NCBI GenBank assembly: GCA_016188965.1
Contig: JACPGT010000011.1
Location: 37,632-101,631 of the forward strand
DNA length: 64,000 nt
Source: Microcaldota archaeon
GTDB taxonomy: Archaea > Micrarchaeota > Micrarchaeia > Norongarragalinales > Norongarragalinaceae
Direction of reading: 5' to 3'
The notes beneath the pieces were generated by a model. It searched no databases, was not told where the DNA came from, and was given only the letters and a program-made list of their open reading frames with translations. Below, in pieces: positions 47,443 through 57,500 of the stretch. The position numbers and the translations under genes are program-made. Each line of letters opens with the position of its first letter. Position 1 is the stretch's first letter.

Positions 47443-48669
47443 ATGAAACGCTTACTCGTAGTCCTCGACGGCGTCGGCGACCTGCCCCACCCCGACTTGG
47501 GCAACAAAACGCCCCTGCAGGCCGCGCACGCGCCGGCATTGCAGACACTCGCCCGCGGCGGCCAAGTGGGCCATTTGCGCATCGCCAAGCAAATCGCGCC
47601 GGAATCCGACGTGGGCGTCTGTAGCGTACTGGGGCAGAATCCGTTTGAAGACCACGTGGGACGCGGGCTTTTGGAGGCTAAAGGCGCCAACGTAGCGTTC
47701 AAAACCGGCGACCTGGCTCTGCGCGCCAACTTCGCCACCTGCCAGGCCGACGGCAAGACGTTGGCGGACCGCCGCGCCGGACGGGGCCTGGATGAAGCCG
47801 ACGCGCACGCCTTGGCCGCCGAAGTCAACGCCAAAGTCAAACTAGACGACGCCACGTTCAGCTTCGTGGCCACCAAAGGCCACCGCGCCGTCTTGGTCAT
47901 CCACGCCCAGGAGCCGTTGGATTGCCACATCAGCAACACCGACCCGGCGTACGAAGTCATCGACGGGCTTGGCTCGGCCAAACGCACGTTCGACATGGCC
48001 ATCACGCCGGCGCGCGCCTGGAAGGACGAAGCCGGTTCGCGCCGTGCGGCGCAATTGGTCAACGAATTCACCGAAAAAAGCTTCCGCGTGCTGGAAGCAA
48101 GCGCCATCAACGCCCGCCGGCGCAAGGAAGGCACGCTGGCGGCCAACTGCGTGCTGCTGCGCGACCCGGAAAGCCGCGACAAAAAACTCCGACGCCTGCC
48201 AGGCGACTGGGCCATCCTCTCGGAAATGCCCATGGAGGAAGGTATCGCGCAACTCATGGACATGCGCGTGGTGCGCCTGGACAAACAAAAAACGGCCGAA
48301 GCCGCGTATGCGCACGCCGTGCAGATGACGCTCAAGACCCTGAAAGAAGCCGACGGCGTCTACGTTCACCTCAAGGCACCCGACGTGTTCGGGCACGACG
48401 GCGACGCCAAAGGCAAAACGCAAAGCATTGGGGAAATCGACGCGGACTACTTCAAGCCCCTATTGGAAAAACTGGACCTCGCCAACGTGCGCATCGCCGT
48501 CACGGGCGATCACAGCACGCCGTGCATCCACCATTCGCACTCGGCCGACCCCGTGCCATACCTGCTCGGCGGCGCCGGCATCCGGGCCGAAAACCAGCCG
48601 TTCGACGAGACCAATACCGGGCCTACAATCAACGGGTGGGAATTGATGCCCAAATTACTGCGAAAATAA
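47443..48669 (+). CDS. apgM: 2,3-bisphosphoglycerate-independent phosphoglycerate mutase, archaeal type
   Basis: VVLDGVGDLPHPDLGNKTPLQAA; HLKAPDVFGHDGDAKGK; VTGDHSTPCIHHSHSADPVPYLL. Confidence 0.9.
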   Translation: MKRLLVVLDGVGDLPHPDLGNKTPLQAAHAPALQTLARGGQVGHLRIAKQIAPESDVGVCSVLGQNPFEDHVGRGLLEAKGANVAFKTGDLALRANFATCQADGKTLADRRAGRGLDEADAHALAAEVNAKVKLDDATFSFVATKGHRAVLVIHAQEPLDCHISNTDPAYEVIDGLGSAKRTFDMAITPARAWKDEAGSRRAAQLVNEFTEKSFRVLEASAINARRRKEGTLAANCVLLRDPESRDKKLRRLPGDWAILSEMPMEEGIAQLMDMRVVRLDKQKTAEAAYAHAVQMTLKTLKEADGVYVHLKAPDVFGHDGDAKGKTQSIGEIDADYFKPLLEKLDLANVRIAVTGDHSTPCIHHSHSADPVPYLLGGAGIRAENQPFDETNTGPTINGWELMPKLLRK

Positions 48670-48738
48670 AGGCCACGCCAAGAAAAAAGGCATCCGCCAC
48701 AGGCAAAGGGCCGGCGCATGGCCCAAAACGACAATCAA

Positions 48739-49737
48739 TCAACCGGCGACGTAGAGCAACTCGGCCGCCAAAGCGCCTAAATAGACCAACAACAGCACCG
48801 CGCCTTCATACTTAGTCACGCGGCCCTTGATGGTGAAGCCCATGAACAAGAAAGTAATCAACAACAGCGCGGGAAGGGTGATGGCGCGACTGGACGCCTC
48901 CAGCGTCACCGGCTGCAGGAGGGTGAACACGCCCACGCTGATCAGCAAGGTGAAGATATTCGAGCCAATCGTCTCGGAGACGGCTAACTCCTCTAAACCC
49001 CGCCGCGTCGCTTGCACGGCCGCCGCCAGGTTCGGCAAAGACGGCCCCAGTGCGCCCAACGTGATGCCGATGACGAGGTCCGACACGCCGAACGTCGAAC
49101 TGAAGTAGATGAGCGAATCGGTGAAGAACTGCGCGCCCAACAACAACGTCACGCCGCCGGCCAAGAAAACGCCAAAACCGTCCCGCAACGTCAACGGGCC
49201 CAAGTGGACTTTGCCGACCAACTCCAACGTCTGGACCATCTGTTTGCCTTCCTTCTGTGACTCTTTCTTGCCCAGGATGCGTTCCTGTTGATAGACGTTA
49301 ATCAGGTACGGCACGAACAACAACAAAAAAACGGTGCCGTCCACGCGGTCCAACACGCCGTCGTTCAACGCCATGGCTGCCACAATGATGGTCGCCACCA
49401 TCATGAACACCAAGTCGCGCAGCAACATGACGCGGCTGACGCGCAAGGGCCGGATCATGCTACAAAGTCCGATGATCAGGCCGATGTTGACGATGACCGA
49501 GCCGATGATGGTGCCCAATCCAATTTGAGGATGGCCCTTGAAAACGGCCGATCCGGCCACGAGCAACTCCGGCAGTGAGAGCATAATCGAGACGAGAATC
49601 AGGCCCACGGCGACGCTGGTGGTGTGAAACCGCTCGGCCACGTGCGACGCCGAGTCCGTCACCCATTCCGCGCCTTTGAGAAGCAGTGCCGCGCCGCCCA
49701 ACAAAAGACCGGCATTGAACAATAGGCCAAGAACCAT
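48739..49737 (-). CDS. Na+/Ca2+ exchanger family antiporter
   Basis: LSLPELLVAGSAVFKGHPQIGLGTIIGSVIVNIGLIIGL; LGALGPSLPNLAAAVQATRRGLEELAVSETIGSNIF. Confidence 0.85.
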   Translation of the reverse strand: MVLGLLFNAGLLLGGAALLLKGAEWVTDSASHVAERFHTTSVAVGLILVSIMLSLPELLVAGSAVFKGHPQIGLGTIIGSVIVNIGLIIGLCSMIRPLRVSRVMLLRDLVFMMVATIIVAAMALNDGVLDRVDGTVFLLLFVPYLINVYQQERILGKKESQKEGKQMVQTLELVGKVHLGPLTLRDGFGVFLAGGVTLLLGAQFFTDSLIYFSSTFGVSDLVIGITLGALGPSLPNLAAAVQATRRGLEELAVSETIGSNIFTLLISVGVFTLLQPVTLEASSRAITLPALLLITFLFMGFTIKGRVTKYEGAVLLLVYLGALAAELLYVAG

Positions 49738-49882
49738 ACCAACCTTTTTTCGAGCCGTGTTTTTATAGGCCTTTGGAAACGCGGACAGAACAAAGCAGCG
49801 GCTTTGAAGTGGAAAAAAACGAAAAGAGAGAAAAAAACAAGTTGGGAAAAAAGGAGGTTGTTTGAAGAAAGAGGCGAAGCCC

Positions 49883-51127
49883 CTAAGGTAGTTTGAACCG
49901 CGCCAAAGGCACTCCGTCCTCTTCAATGCGAAGCAGGCGGTTGTACTTGGCCGTCCGCTCGCCACGCGCCGGCGCGCCCAGTTTGATCTGGCCGCAGGCC
50001 AACGCCGTGGCCAAATCCGAGATGAACGCGTCTTCCGTCTCGCCGGAGCGGTGCGACACCATCACGTTCCAACCGAACGACTCGGCTATTTGCGCCGCCC
50101 GGAGGCTTTCCGACAAAGTGCCGATCTGGTTGACCTTCAACAAAAGAGCCGAGCAACTCAACTGGGCGCGGTCGATGCGTGCCGGGTTCGTCACCAACAA
50201 ATCGTCGCCGACGACTTGGCATTTTCCAGCAAACACCGCGCGCAAACGCGCAAAATCGTCGAACGCTTCCTCGTGGAACGGATCCTCTATACTGATGAAG
50301 CGGTACTGACTTTGAAGTTCGGCGTAGTGGTTCAACAACTCGCCGGGCGTCAGGATCTTACCGTCAACGTGGTACGCTCCGGTCCGGGCGTCGTAGAACT
50401 CGGAAGCGGCACAATCCAACGCCAAGGCCATCTTCTGCCCATGGCCGTTCTCCTCAACCGCCCGCCATACCAAATCCAACGCCTGGCGCACGTTGGACAC
50501 GTCCGGCGCGATGCCGCCCTCATCCCCCACGTTGCCCGCGGGCGCGCCGAATTTCTTCACCGCATCCTTCTTGAGGCTCTGGTACGTCTCGGCCACCATC
50601 TGCGCGGCCTCGCCAAACGTCTTGGCGCCAGTAGGCACCACCATGACTTCTTGGATCTTGAGGCTCGAGCCTGCATGCTTTCCTCCGTTGAGCACGTTGG
50701 CAAACGGCAACGGCAAAAGGGGCTTGCGCTTCAACGAGGCGGCCAGGTAAGAATACAACGGTTTGGAGCCGGCAAACGCACGGGCGCCGGCCAAGCTGAC
50801 GGCCAACAACGCGTTGGCGCCTATTTTTTTCTTGTTGGCCGTGCCATCGGCCTTCAACAAGAATGCGTCCAACTCCGCCTGGGACTTGAAGTCCTTAGTC
50901 TTCATTGATTTGCCCAACGCCTGCACGTGGCCGACTGCCTTTGAAACGCCTTTGCCGTGAAAGGGCCGGCCGCCATCCCGCAATTCGACCGCTTCGTGAG
51001 TGCCAGTAGACGCGCCGGAAGGCACGGAAGCCGTGAACCACGCGCGGCCGACTTGAAGACCGGCTTCGACCGTGGGGTTACCACGAGAGTCCAAAATCCA
51101 GCGCGCGTTAACGGAAGAGACCTTCAT
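49883..51127 (-). CDS. eno: Enolase
   Basis: ARWILDSRGNPTVEAGL; GGKHAG; SIEDPFHEEAFDDF; SHRSGETEDAFISDLA. Confidence 0.93.
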   Translation of the reverse strand: MKVSSVNARWILDSRGNPTVEAGLQVGRAWFTASVPSGASTGTHEAVELRDGGRPFHGKGVSKAVGHVQALGKSMKTKDFKSQAELDAFLLKADGTANKKKIGANALLAVSLAGARAFAGSKPLYSYLAASLKRKPLLPLPFANVLNGGKHAGSSLKIQEVMVVPTGAKTFGEAAQMVAETYQSLKKDAVKKFGAPAGNVGDEGGIAPDVSNVRQALDLVWRAVEENGHGQKMALALDCAASEFYDARTGAYHVDGKILTPGELLNHYAELQSQYRFISIEDPFHEEAFDDFARLRAVFAGKCQVVGDDLLVTNPARIDRAQLSCSALLLKVNQIGTLSESLRAAQIAESFGWNVMVSHRSGETEDAFISDLATALACGQIKLGAPARGERTAKYNRLLRIEEDGVPLARFKLP

Positions 51128-51479
51128 CAGTAACCCACCCAAACGGCCAGAACCGTCTGCTTTCGCCGCCAGTGGATTCGGACGGGAAGAAGACGGGACG
51201 TACCGGCTTGGCACGCATTACGCCGGCCGGATTAAAAAATCAAGAGGCTGTCACACACCCCCCAACAAAAGGCGAAGAACCTCGGCAGGGAACAAACCGC
51301 CAACCTGATTCGCCTCCAAACACAACAAACACCAATTAACCATCAAGGAAACAACAAAAACAACCCACCCACCCCACAATTCCACTAATCGACATACGGG
51401 CGGGCACGCAGGAAAACCAGACAGTGTGAAAAGTGTGAAAAGAACATCGGGCAACTTGGGGTGGGGAAAGAACGGTTTT

Positions 51480-51526
51480 ATAGCAAACCAAGAAAGTAAC
51501 CCGACTCAAGTGTCTTGGTTTGCTAT
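51480..51526. repeat. Perfect 14-bp inverted repeat ATAGCAAACCAAGA / TCTTGGTTTGCTAT
   Basis: 51480-51493 and 51513-51526, 19-nt spacer. Confidence 0.8.
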
Positions 51527-51706
51527 CTAGCAAAGCTGTATGTTTCACGACTATTTGGCAAGTTTTGCTATAAGTTGGTGATAGTGTAAGGTGTTTTGAA
51601 AGTGTTTGTTCGGAAGCAAAAAGAAAAAGTATATGAAAAAAGATACAGAAAACAAAAAAACACAAAAGAGAAAAAATAGGAAAAACAAAAAACACATAAA
51701 AAGTCG

Positions 51707-52240
51707 TTAAGCCGTTGTTTGGTTCTTGAATTCTCCTTTGTATTCTGCTTTTCCTTTCAAATCATTAAACAGAATCTGACAAATGATTGTTTTAGGTTGT
51801 AGATGAAGGGTATGTGGAGATAAGTTGACGATTTCCAAGACTTGGTGATTTGAAACTCCAGGTTGGATCATTCCGGAGGATACGTGAACCAACAAACCCA
51901 ATCGTGCAAGCCTGCTTCTTCCTTCAATAAATGCACATGTTTTGTTGTCAAGCGTCAGTTTTTCATACGTAACTCCTAAAACCAATTCTCCTGGTTTTAG
52001 TTGGATGAATTTCCCATCCGAGATGACGATTTCTTCATGTAGATGGTCATCGTATTGGGGGTTGCCTGAAACCAGAACTGGTTTTTTTGATTTTTTTATT
52101 CTCTTGAAATGGTTCCCTAACCTGAAATCAACCGAACACGAACCGACCAACTTCGCATCATACGGCTCAATCCTGATTTTCCCGTTGCGTATGGCTTTGA
52201 AAATTTCCGGCTTGGCCCAAACCATCTGTCTTGCCACCAT
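51707..52240 (-). CDS. dcd: dCTP deaminase family protein
   Basis: IRIEPYDAKLVGSCSVDFRLGNHF; FIEGRSRLARLGLLVHVSSGMIQPG. Confidence 0.88.
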   Translation of the reverse strand: MVARQMVWAKPEIFKAIRNGKIRIEPYDAKLVGSCSVDFRLGNHFKRIKKSKKPVLVSGNPQYDDHLHEEIVISDGKFIQLKPGELVLGVTYEKLTLDNKTCAFIEGRSRLARLGLLVHVSSGMIQPGVSNHQVLEIVNLSPHTLHLQPKTIICQILFNDLKGKAEYKGEFKNQTTA

Positions 52241-52317
52241 TTTTCAGTGTTTTTTTTTACGGCCGCTTGGTTTCACCCCAACGACCGATTAGTGGAACTA
52301 AGGGGGGGGTGGGGCTA

Positions 52318-52785
52318 TTAAGTTTGCCCGTCCTTCGCGACGTCGTCCATATCGCACGTGTCGCTGCCCGTCATCCCCTCACCCGTCCTCCGGCGTTTCC
52401 AATTCCTCCAAAACACCGCGTACGCCCAAAGGCCCATGGCGAACTCCTCGGATAACTCGAACACCGCGCCCCTTCTTTCCTGCCGGATCAGGCCGCTTTG
52501 CTCCAAAGCCCGCAGGGCCAGGTGCAAGGCGCTTTTTTGCGCTCGGGTTTCGGACAGAAGCGCCGTAAACGTCCGCGGCTTTTCGGACAGAAGCGTCAAG
52601 ACCTGCACGGCCAGCCGCTTGCGCTTCTGTGAAAAGGAGAAACAGCGGTCCACCAGGTCGAAAAGGGTGAACTGGCCCGTTCGAATTTTCGCGCCGTCTG
52701 TCAAATCAACCCGCAGATGGGCAAACTGTTGTTTTTCGACCGATTCGGATGCCATGGTTGTTTCGCTTCCGACGCTGGCCGTCAA
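52318..52785 (-). CDS. HTH (winged-helix-like) protein
   Basis: LLSEKPRTFTALLSETRAQKSALHLALRALEQSGLIRQERRGAVFELSEE. Confidence 0.6.
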   Translation of the reverse strand: MTASVGSETTMASESVEKQQFAHLRVDLTDGAKIRTGQFTLFDLVDRCFSFSQKRKRLAVQVLTLLSEKPRTFTALLSETRAQKSALHLALRALEQSGLIRQERRGAVFELSEEFAMGLWAYAVFWRNWKRRRTGEGMTGSDTCDMDDVAKDGQT

Positions 52786-52792
52786 ATCGGCA

Positions 52793-53263
52793 TCATGTTT
52801 TTTCCGGGCCGGGGGTCTGGCCCCGTTTGATCCGCCACGTTTCGACCAACGAACTCCACTCGCGGCCGATGTGTTGCAACGCCTCGCCGAAACGCATCGA
52901 CGCTTTCAGCACCATCTTGTGCCGCTTGTCCTTCTCATCCTGGCCCGTTGGATTGCGCCGCTCCCGTGCCAACAAGCCGCAGCGGACCAATTTGGGAATC
53001 ACGAGGTTGCGGAGGGTGGAGTTGGCCGTGTTGTTCTCCCGCTGCCACGCCGAAATGGCCTTTCCGTCCATCTCGCCGGTTTGTGAAATGTGCCGGACCA
53101 GCTTGACGGCGATGTCGTACTGCACCGCCTGCAAGTGCGGCGGAAACAACAACTTTAGGATGTCGTCGGCTTCCCACCGCGCGCCCAGGCTCATGGGCAA
53201 TTTGCCGTATTCGAACAGAAGCGATTTGCGCGAAGGCAAACCGCGCGTGCGAGGACCGTTCAT
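52793..53263 (-). CDS. HTH-like hypothetical protein
   Basis: NNTANSTLRNLVIPKLVRCGLLARERRN; ATGA overlap with upstream gene. Confidence 0.55.
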   Translation of the reverse strand: MNGPRTRGLPSRKSLLFEYGKLPMSLGARWEADDILKLLFPPHLQAVQYDIAVKLVRHISQTGEMDGKAISAWQRENNTANSTLRNLVIPKLVRCGLLARERRNPTGQDEKDKRHKMVLKASMRFGEALQHIGREWSSLVETWRIKRGQTPGPEKT

Positions 53264-53727
53264 TTTGCTCTGCCTTCCTTTGTCTGGCTCCATAAGATCG
53301 CTAAAAGGTAGTGTCGGTCGTATTGGTGGCGGGCGGACAATTTGGTGAGCGCCGCTTGGACTATCGGATTCAGTTTCTCCGGACTCATTTTCCCGATTTC
53401 ATGCGGATTGTCCATTTTGGGAATTCCATGTTCCTCCCAGATTGCGTCTGCCTCCTCCGCAAGGATATGGCGCGCGATTGCAACCGTACCCACTTTGGCA
53501 AAATCCGACTTGAACGCCCGCCATTTTGCCGGTTCGCTCGGGAACATTTCCATTCGTGCCCCTTCGCCTTCGATTTCCTTGACTGTGTTAAAAAACCGGG
53601 TGAACGGATTCCTGCTCCTTTCAAGCTGTGCGGCATCCCGGACGCGTACGATGGCTTGCACTCGCTTGACTCCGTATTTATTTTTGCTGCGCGGGTCGTT
53701 CGCAAACGCGTGTAAAATTTCGTGCAT
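53260..53727 (-). CDS. Hypothetical protein
   Basis: 155-aa ORF in minus-strand cluster. Confidence 0.55.
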   Translation of the reverse strand: MHEILHAFANDPRSKNKYGVKRVQAIVRVRDAAQLERSRNPFTRFFNTVKEIEGEGARMEMFPSEPAKWRAFKSDFAKVGTVAIARHILAEEADAIWEEHGIPKMDNPHEIGKMSPEKLNPIVQAALTKLSARHQYDRHYLLAILWSQTKEGRAK

Positions 53728-53738
53728 GTCCGTTGCCC

Positions 53739-54710
53739 TTACGGCGCGTTTTGTCTTAATCCTTTTGTCCCCTTGGCCGGTGGACGTCCGCCTGCTGGCT
53801 CCTTCAACATACTACTTCCCTCGACTCCGCTTTCCAGCTCTTTCACGGCTGCCAAATCGGCCGCCGTGTCCTCCCACTCCATGCAATACCGCAGGATGTC
53901 GCTCAAGCGCGCCCACTCCAGCGCCGACTTGCGCCGCAACGCTGCCAAGTCTGCCGCCAAGGCTTCCTGGGCTTCCGACGCCGCCTCGCCCGTTTTGCCG
54001 TCGAAGAACTCCCCCGCTGCCTGCTCGTACGCCGCCCGCACTTGCGCCAACAACGCTTTGGAATGCCGCGGCCCTTCGGCGACGAACTGTTCCAACTCGT
54101 CCGCGACGTTCTCCAAGGCGTTGGCCGCCAACGCTTCAAAACGGCCCGACGCGCCGCCACCGGTTCCCATGCCCCGCAACGCCAACGTGTACCAGCGGTT
54201 GGCTTCCCGCTCCCTACGCTCCGCCGTGGCCGCCGCTTCGGCCGGTTTGGAAAACGCCGCTTCGGCCGCGTCGAACAACGAGCGGTTCACAGCATGCATC
54301 CGCCGCAACAACGTGCTCAACACGTATTCCTGCCCCGAAGCGTACACCCGCAGCGTCACTTGCCGCGGTGCCTCCGCTACGCCTTCCACGGCCGCCAAAT
54401 GCTGCCGCGCTGCCTCTGCCAACTCGGCGGCGGCTTTGCCGTTCAGCACGATGTGCTCCGCTCCGGCCACGTACGCTGAAATCACGGCTCTCAAGGCCTG
54501 TGGCCCATCAGCGTCCACCGCCGCGCTGCGTGCCGCCGGCTGGCCCTGCACATCCACCCGCAGCGCTCCGTCCGGCAACTGCTCCACGTGTGCCGCCGTT
54601 CCCTGCCGGACCCTTTTTGCGTCCGCCCAAGACTTCGGCAGCGACACGATGAACGTATTGCGTCCTGTTTTCTGAATCCGTCGCACATCCATGTTTGTGG
54701 TATATATCAT
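53739..54710 (-). CDS. AbrB-like + PhoU-like regulator
   Basis: RRIQKTGRNTFIVSLPKSWADAKRVRQGTAAHVEQLPDGALRV then helical PhoU-like repeats. Confidence 0.75.
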   Translation of the reverse strand: MIYTTNMDVRRIQKTGRNTFIVSLPKSWADAKRVRQGTAAHVEQLPDGALRVDVQGQPAARSAAVDADGPQALRAVISAYVAGAEHIVLNGKAAAELAEAARQHLAAVEGVAEAPRQVTLRVYASGQEYVLSTLLRRMHAVNRSLFDAAEAAFSKPAEAAATAERREREANRWYTLALRGMGTGGGASGRFEALAANALENVADELEQFVAEGPRHSKALLAQVRAAYEQAAGEFFDGKTGEAASEAQEALAADLAALRRKSALEWARLSDILRYCMEWEDTAADLAAVKELESGVEGSSMLKEPAGGRPPAKGTKGLRQNAP

Positions 54711-54741
54711 CTATATTCTATGTGGCGTTTGTATATATTAA

Positions 54742-54957
54742 TTGGGTGTTTTGAGTGTTGTGGTTGGACGCATGAAACTTCAAACGGAACCGGATCAAGC
54801 AGGATGGCTCTACGCAGGCTTTGTCATCGTATTGCTGTCCGCTTTGGTCTTGGCGCCCAACCCCGCGTTCATCGTGGCCAGCCTATTGGTGCTGGCCTTA
54901 TTCTACCCTTCTTCCGCTCCGCCCCAAGGAATCCTGGAACACCAGGCTCACCCTTGA
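54742..54957 (+). CDS. Small membrane protein
   Basis: 71-aa ORF with two hydrophobic stretches and TATA-like region upstream. Confidence 0.45.
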   Translation: MGVLSVVVGRMKLQTEPDQAGWLYAGFVIVLLSALVLAPNPAFIVASLLVLALFYPSSAPPQGILEHQAHP

Positions 54958-56302
54958 TTTTTCCCAAAGCCTCGTTTGTGTTGGCGGTATACCGTTCAAT
55001 GTTATGCCGGGGTTCGGTTCGCTTCTTTCAGAACCGTTTGCTGACGAAATGGGCAGATTTTCCTTGTCCGTACCTCTTCTCCATTTTGTTTGACCGCCCT
55101 CTTTCATACTCCCTTCCGCGCCCTTTTCGAGCAAACCGGATTTAAACGCCTTATTGTTGGGGCCGGGGCGGTTTTGGGTCGTTTTCTTTATTTACTCGTT
55201 GTTTTCAACGCTTTTTTGTCCACGGCCTTTTTTTTCAAAACCCCTTCTTTTTCTAGTTCGCCTATTTGCCGTTTCCGCTCGCGTTCGGGTCTTTCTGGGC
55301 AGGTTTTCCCCACCGCACTCTTTTTTTGAATAGCGGCAGTGGGGTGGTATGTCTTGATTTGCGTCAAAACCCTGTTTTGGACGTGTTTTACAGGGTTTAC
55401 TCAAAGGGTTTTGGGCGTTTCGGCCGGTTCTACCGTTTGGAGCCGAACGAGCCGTCCATTGTTTTTTTGGCCCAAATCTTTTGGCCATTTATTCTGGCCC
55501 GAACGGGCCGTTATTGGCATTTTGGCGGCCCGTGGTAGTTTTTGAGAATTTTTAAAATGGCCAGATCCATCGCGGGTCGTTTTTTCCAAATTTTTCGCTT
55601 TCAAAACCAAAAATCACCAAAACGTAGGCAGTTTTTTTTCATTTTTTGTTTTTTTGGGGGTTAATAATAGAGGAAGAAAATGCCGATTAGTGGAACAATG
55701 CGGTCTTGCTCAATATCAAAATGTTATATTGATTGGTCGATTGTTACTTCATTTTGGTGTGTTGGTTTATTCCTGGTTTAGCTCGTAGGCGCGTGTGCGG
55801 CTCGATCTGCGTGTCCGGCTCCCGTTGGCGTGTTCGGGTGTTTGTGCATGTTTTTCAAGTGCAAACCGTGATCGAAACGGGGCGCGAGTTGCCCGTTATT
55901 TTGTAATAATATATTGGTATTATGCGAATTCTTCTCAAGTGGTGTAACAAAAATAGCGGAACTGGCACTTTCGGGGTGTTTTAATTGCATTTCTTGTTTG
56001 GGCATCCCTGGGTGGCCCCTAGCCCTTATTCAATACTTTAATGGTGTAACTACATATTTGGTTTTGCCAACTGTGGCTTCTTTCCATGAGGTATTTTTGT
56101 CACTATTATGGTATTTGGTTATTACTAAAACATTGTAATGGTGTGTCGCATTTTTGTTTGATTTTGGTTGAACGGGCCGGCGGTGTGGTTTGCTTTGCAC
56201 GGCGCCGCCTAAATTGTGGTTTAAATGGCATTTTCAGGCCGTTTGGAGGTCGTTTATTGGTGTGTGTCTTGTTTAGGCACGCCCGAATGCGTGCGGGGTG
56301 CG

Positions 56303-56584
56303 TTACTTTTGTTCTGCTTTAGTTGAACTAATCGGGTTTTTTTCGTCTTTGAACGCCTTGTGATGCATCGAAAACCATTTGAGGGAGTCGGCAAATTCAT
56401 CCGCTTCGGCCTTATTTTGGCTCTTTTCGGCCCCGGCGGGGCTTCTGCGGGCTACTTTATCTTCCAGAAGCGCTTGGATTGTCTTGTCCAGGCTGAACCG
56501 TGTTCCATGGCGTGCCTGCAATTTTCCTGACAGTTTTTGGAGCTGATTGTATGTCTCTTCTTGCACACGAATAAGTTTTGTCAT
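56303..56584 (-). CDS. Small DNA-binding/antitoxin-like protein
   Basis: MTKLIRVQEETYNQLQKLSGKLQARHGTRFSLDKTIQALLEDKV, ribbon-helix-helix-like. Confidence 0.6.
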   Translation of the reverse strand: MTKLIRVQEETYNQLQKLSGKLQARHGTRFSLDKTIQALLEDKVARRSPAGAEKSQNKAEADEFADSLKWFSMHHKAFKDEKNPISSTKAEQK

Positions 56585-56817
56585 AGGGTAATTTATGTTA
56601 ACTTTGTTTCACTATTTAAATCTATTTACGTCTAAAATTGGTAGTTTGGCGTCGATTAGTTGAAAATTGATTCTGTATTCTGTGTTTACTCTTTTTTGTT
56701 CTGCGTCATGTTATCGGTGTTTACTGGCAGTGTTTACTAAATTTATCTACTTAATTTACTTTTGGGTTTTGGTGGAATTCGTTTTCTGCCCCATTTTTTC
56801 AAGAAATTTTGATTTTC

Positions 56818-57500
56818 CTGCCTATTTTTGGCATTTTTTGGTCATTTTTGATCAAAACGCAGCTGTTTCGGGCCCAATTCGCTCGCTTTCGGCCCTTTGT
56901 ATCGGCATTTGGCTTATTTTCAGCAAAAATGCGTGAAAATCTGCCTGTTTTGGCGCATTATGCGCCCGATTTGTGGTTTTCCGGCCCGTTTCAATCGTTT
57001 AGAGGCGATTTTTTGGTCTCTTTTTACCTCCAAACCTCAAAATTCGCGTTATTTGCCCCGAATCTACCTTTTTCGTCGTTTTTCACAGATTTTGGCGTGT
57101 TTTTAGTTGTTTTTGATGTGCCTTTGGCGCAGGTTTGGTCTTTCAATGCAAAAAATCAGTGTTTTTACCCAAAATCTGCCTATTTCGGGCCTTTTTGGCC
57201 CTTTTTTCTTTGTTTTAGTCAACGAGATGGTGGTTTTCGGACTTTTCCCTTGTGTTTTGACCCAATTCAATCAAAAAACAGGCGTTTTTTGTGTTTTTCT
57301 GCCTATTTTGGCTCGTTTTGGTTGTTTTACGTCTCGAATCGACCATTCCGGGTGAATTTCTGCTCACGTTGCCTCTTGGCGGGCTATTTTTCCCGATTTT
57401 TACTGTAGTGGGGCCTTTCGAGCCCTATCGGTTTGCCCTTTTCTACCTGCCGTTTGCTTTGTCGGCTTATTTTGGCCTGTTTTTGAGTTTTCTGCCTATG
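56818..57500. repeat. Degenerate ~123-bp tandem-type repeats in T-rich non-coding DNA
   Basis: CTGCC/CTACC anchors at 56818, 56941, 57064, 57176, 57299 and 57492; spacings 123, 123, 112, 123, 193. Confidence 0.55.

Larger units (their letters stand above)
51230..52320. other. Candidate replication origin region (inverted ORB-like motifs flanking A-rich segment)
   Basis: Inverted motif copies at 51364-51391 (-) and 52285-52314 (+), A-rich tract 51610-51705, nearby skew switch. Confidence 0.45.

Noticed and set aside
56809-57408. 199-aa Phe-rich plus-strand ORF and neighbouring T-rich ORFs (56667..56936, 57107..57355, 57291..57551)
   Set aside because: Composition is explained by T-rich DNA with periodic repeats; frame shifts between repeats and no conserved motif
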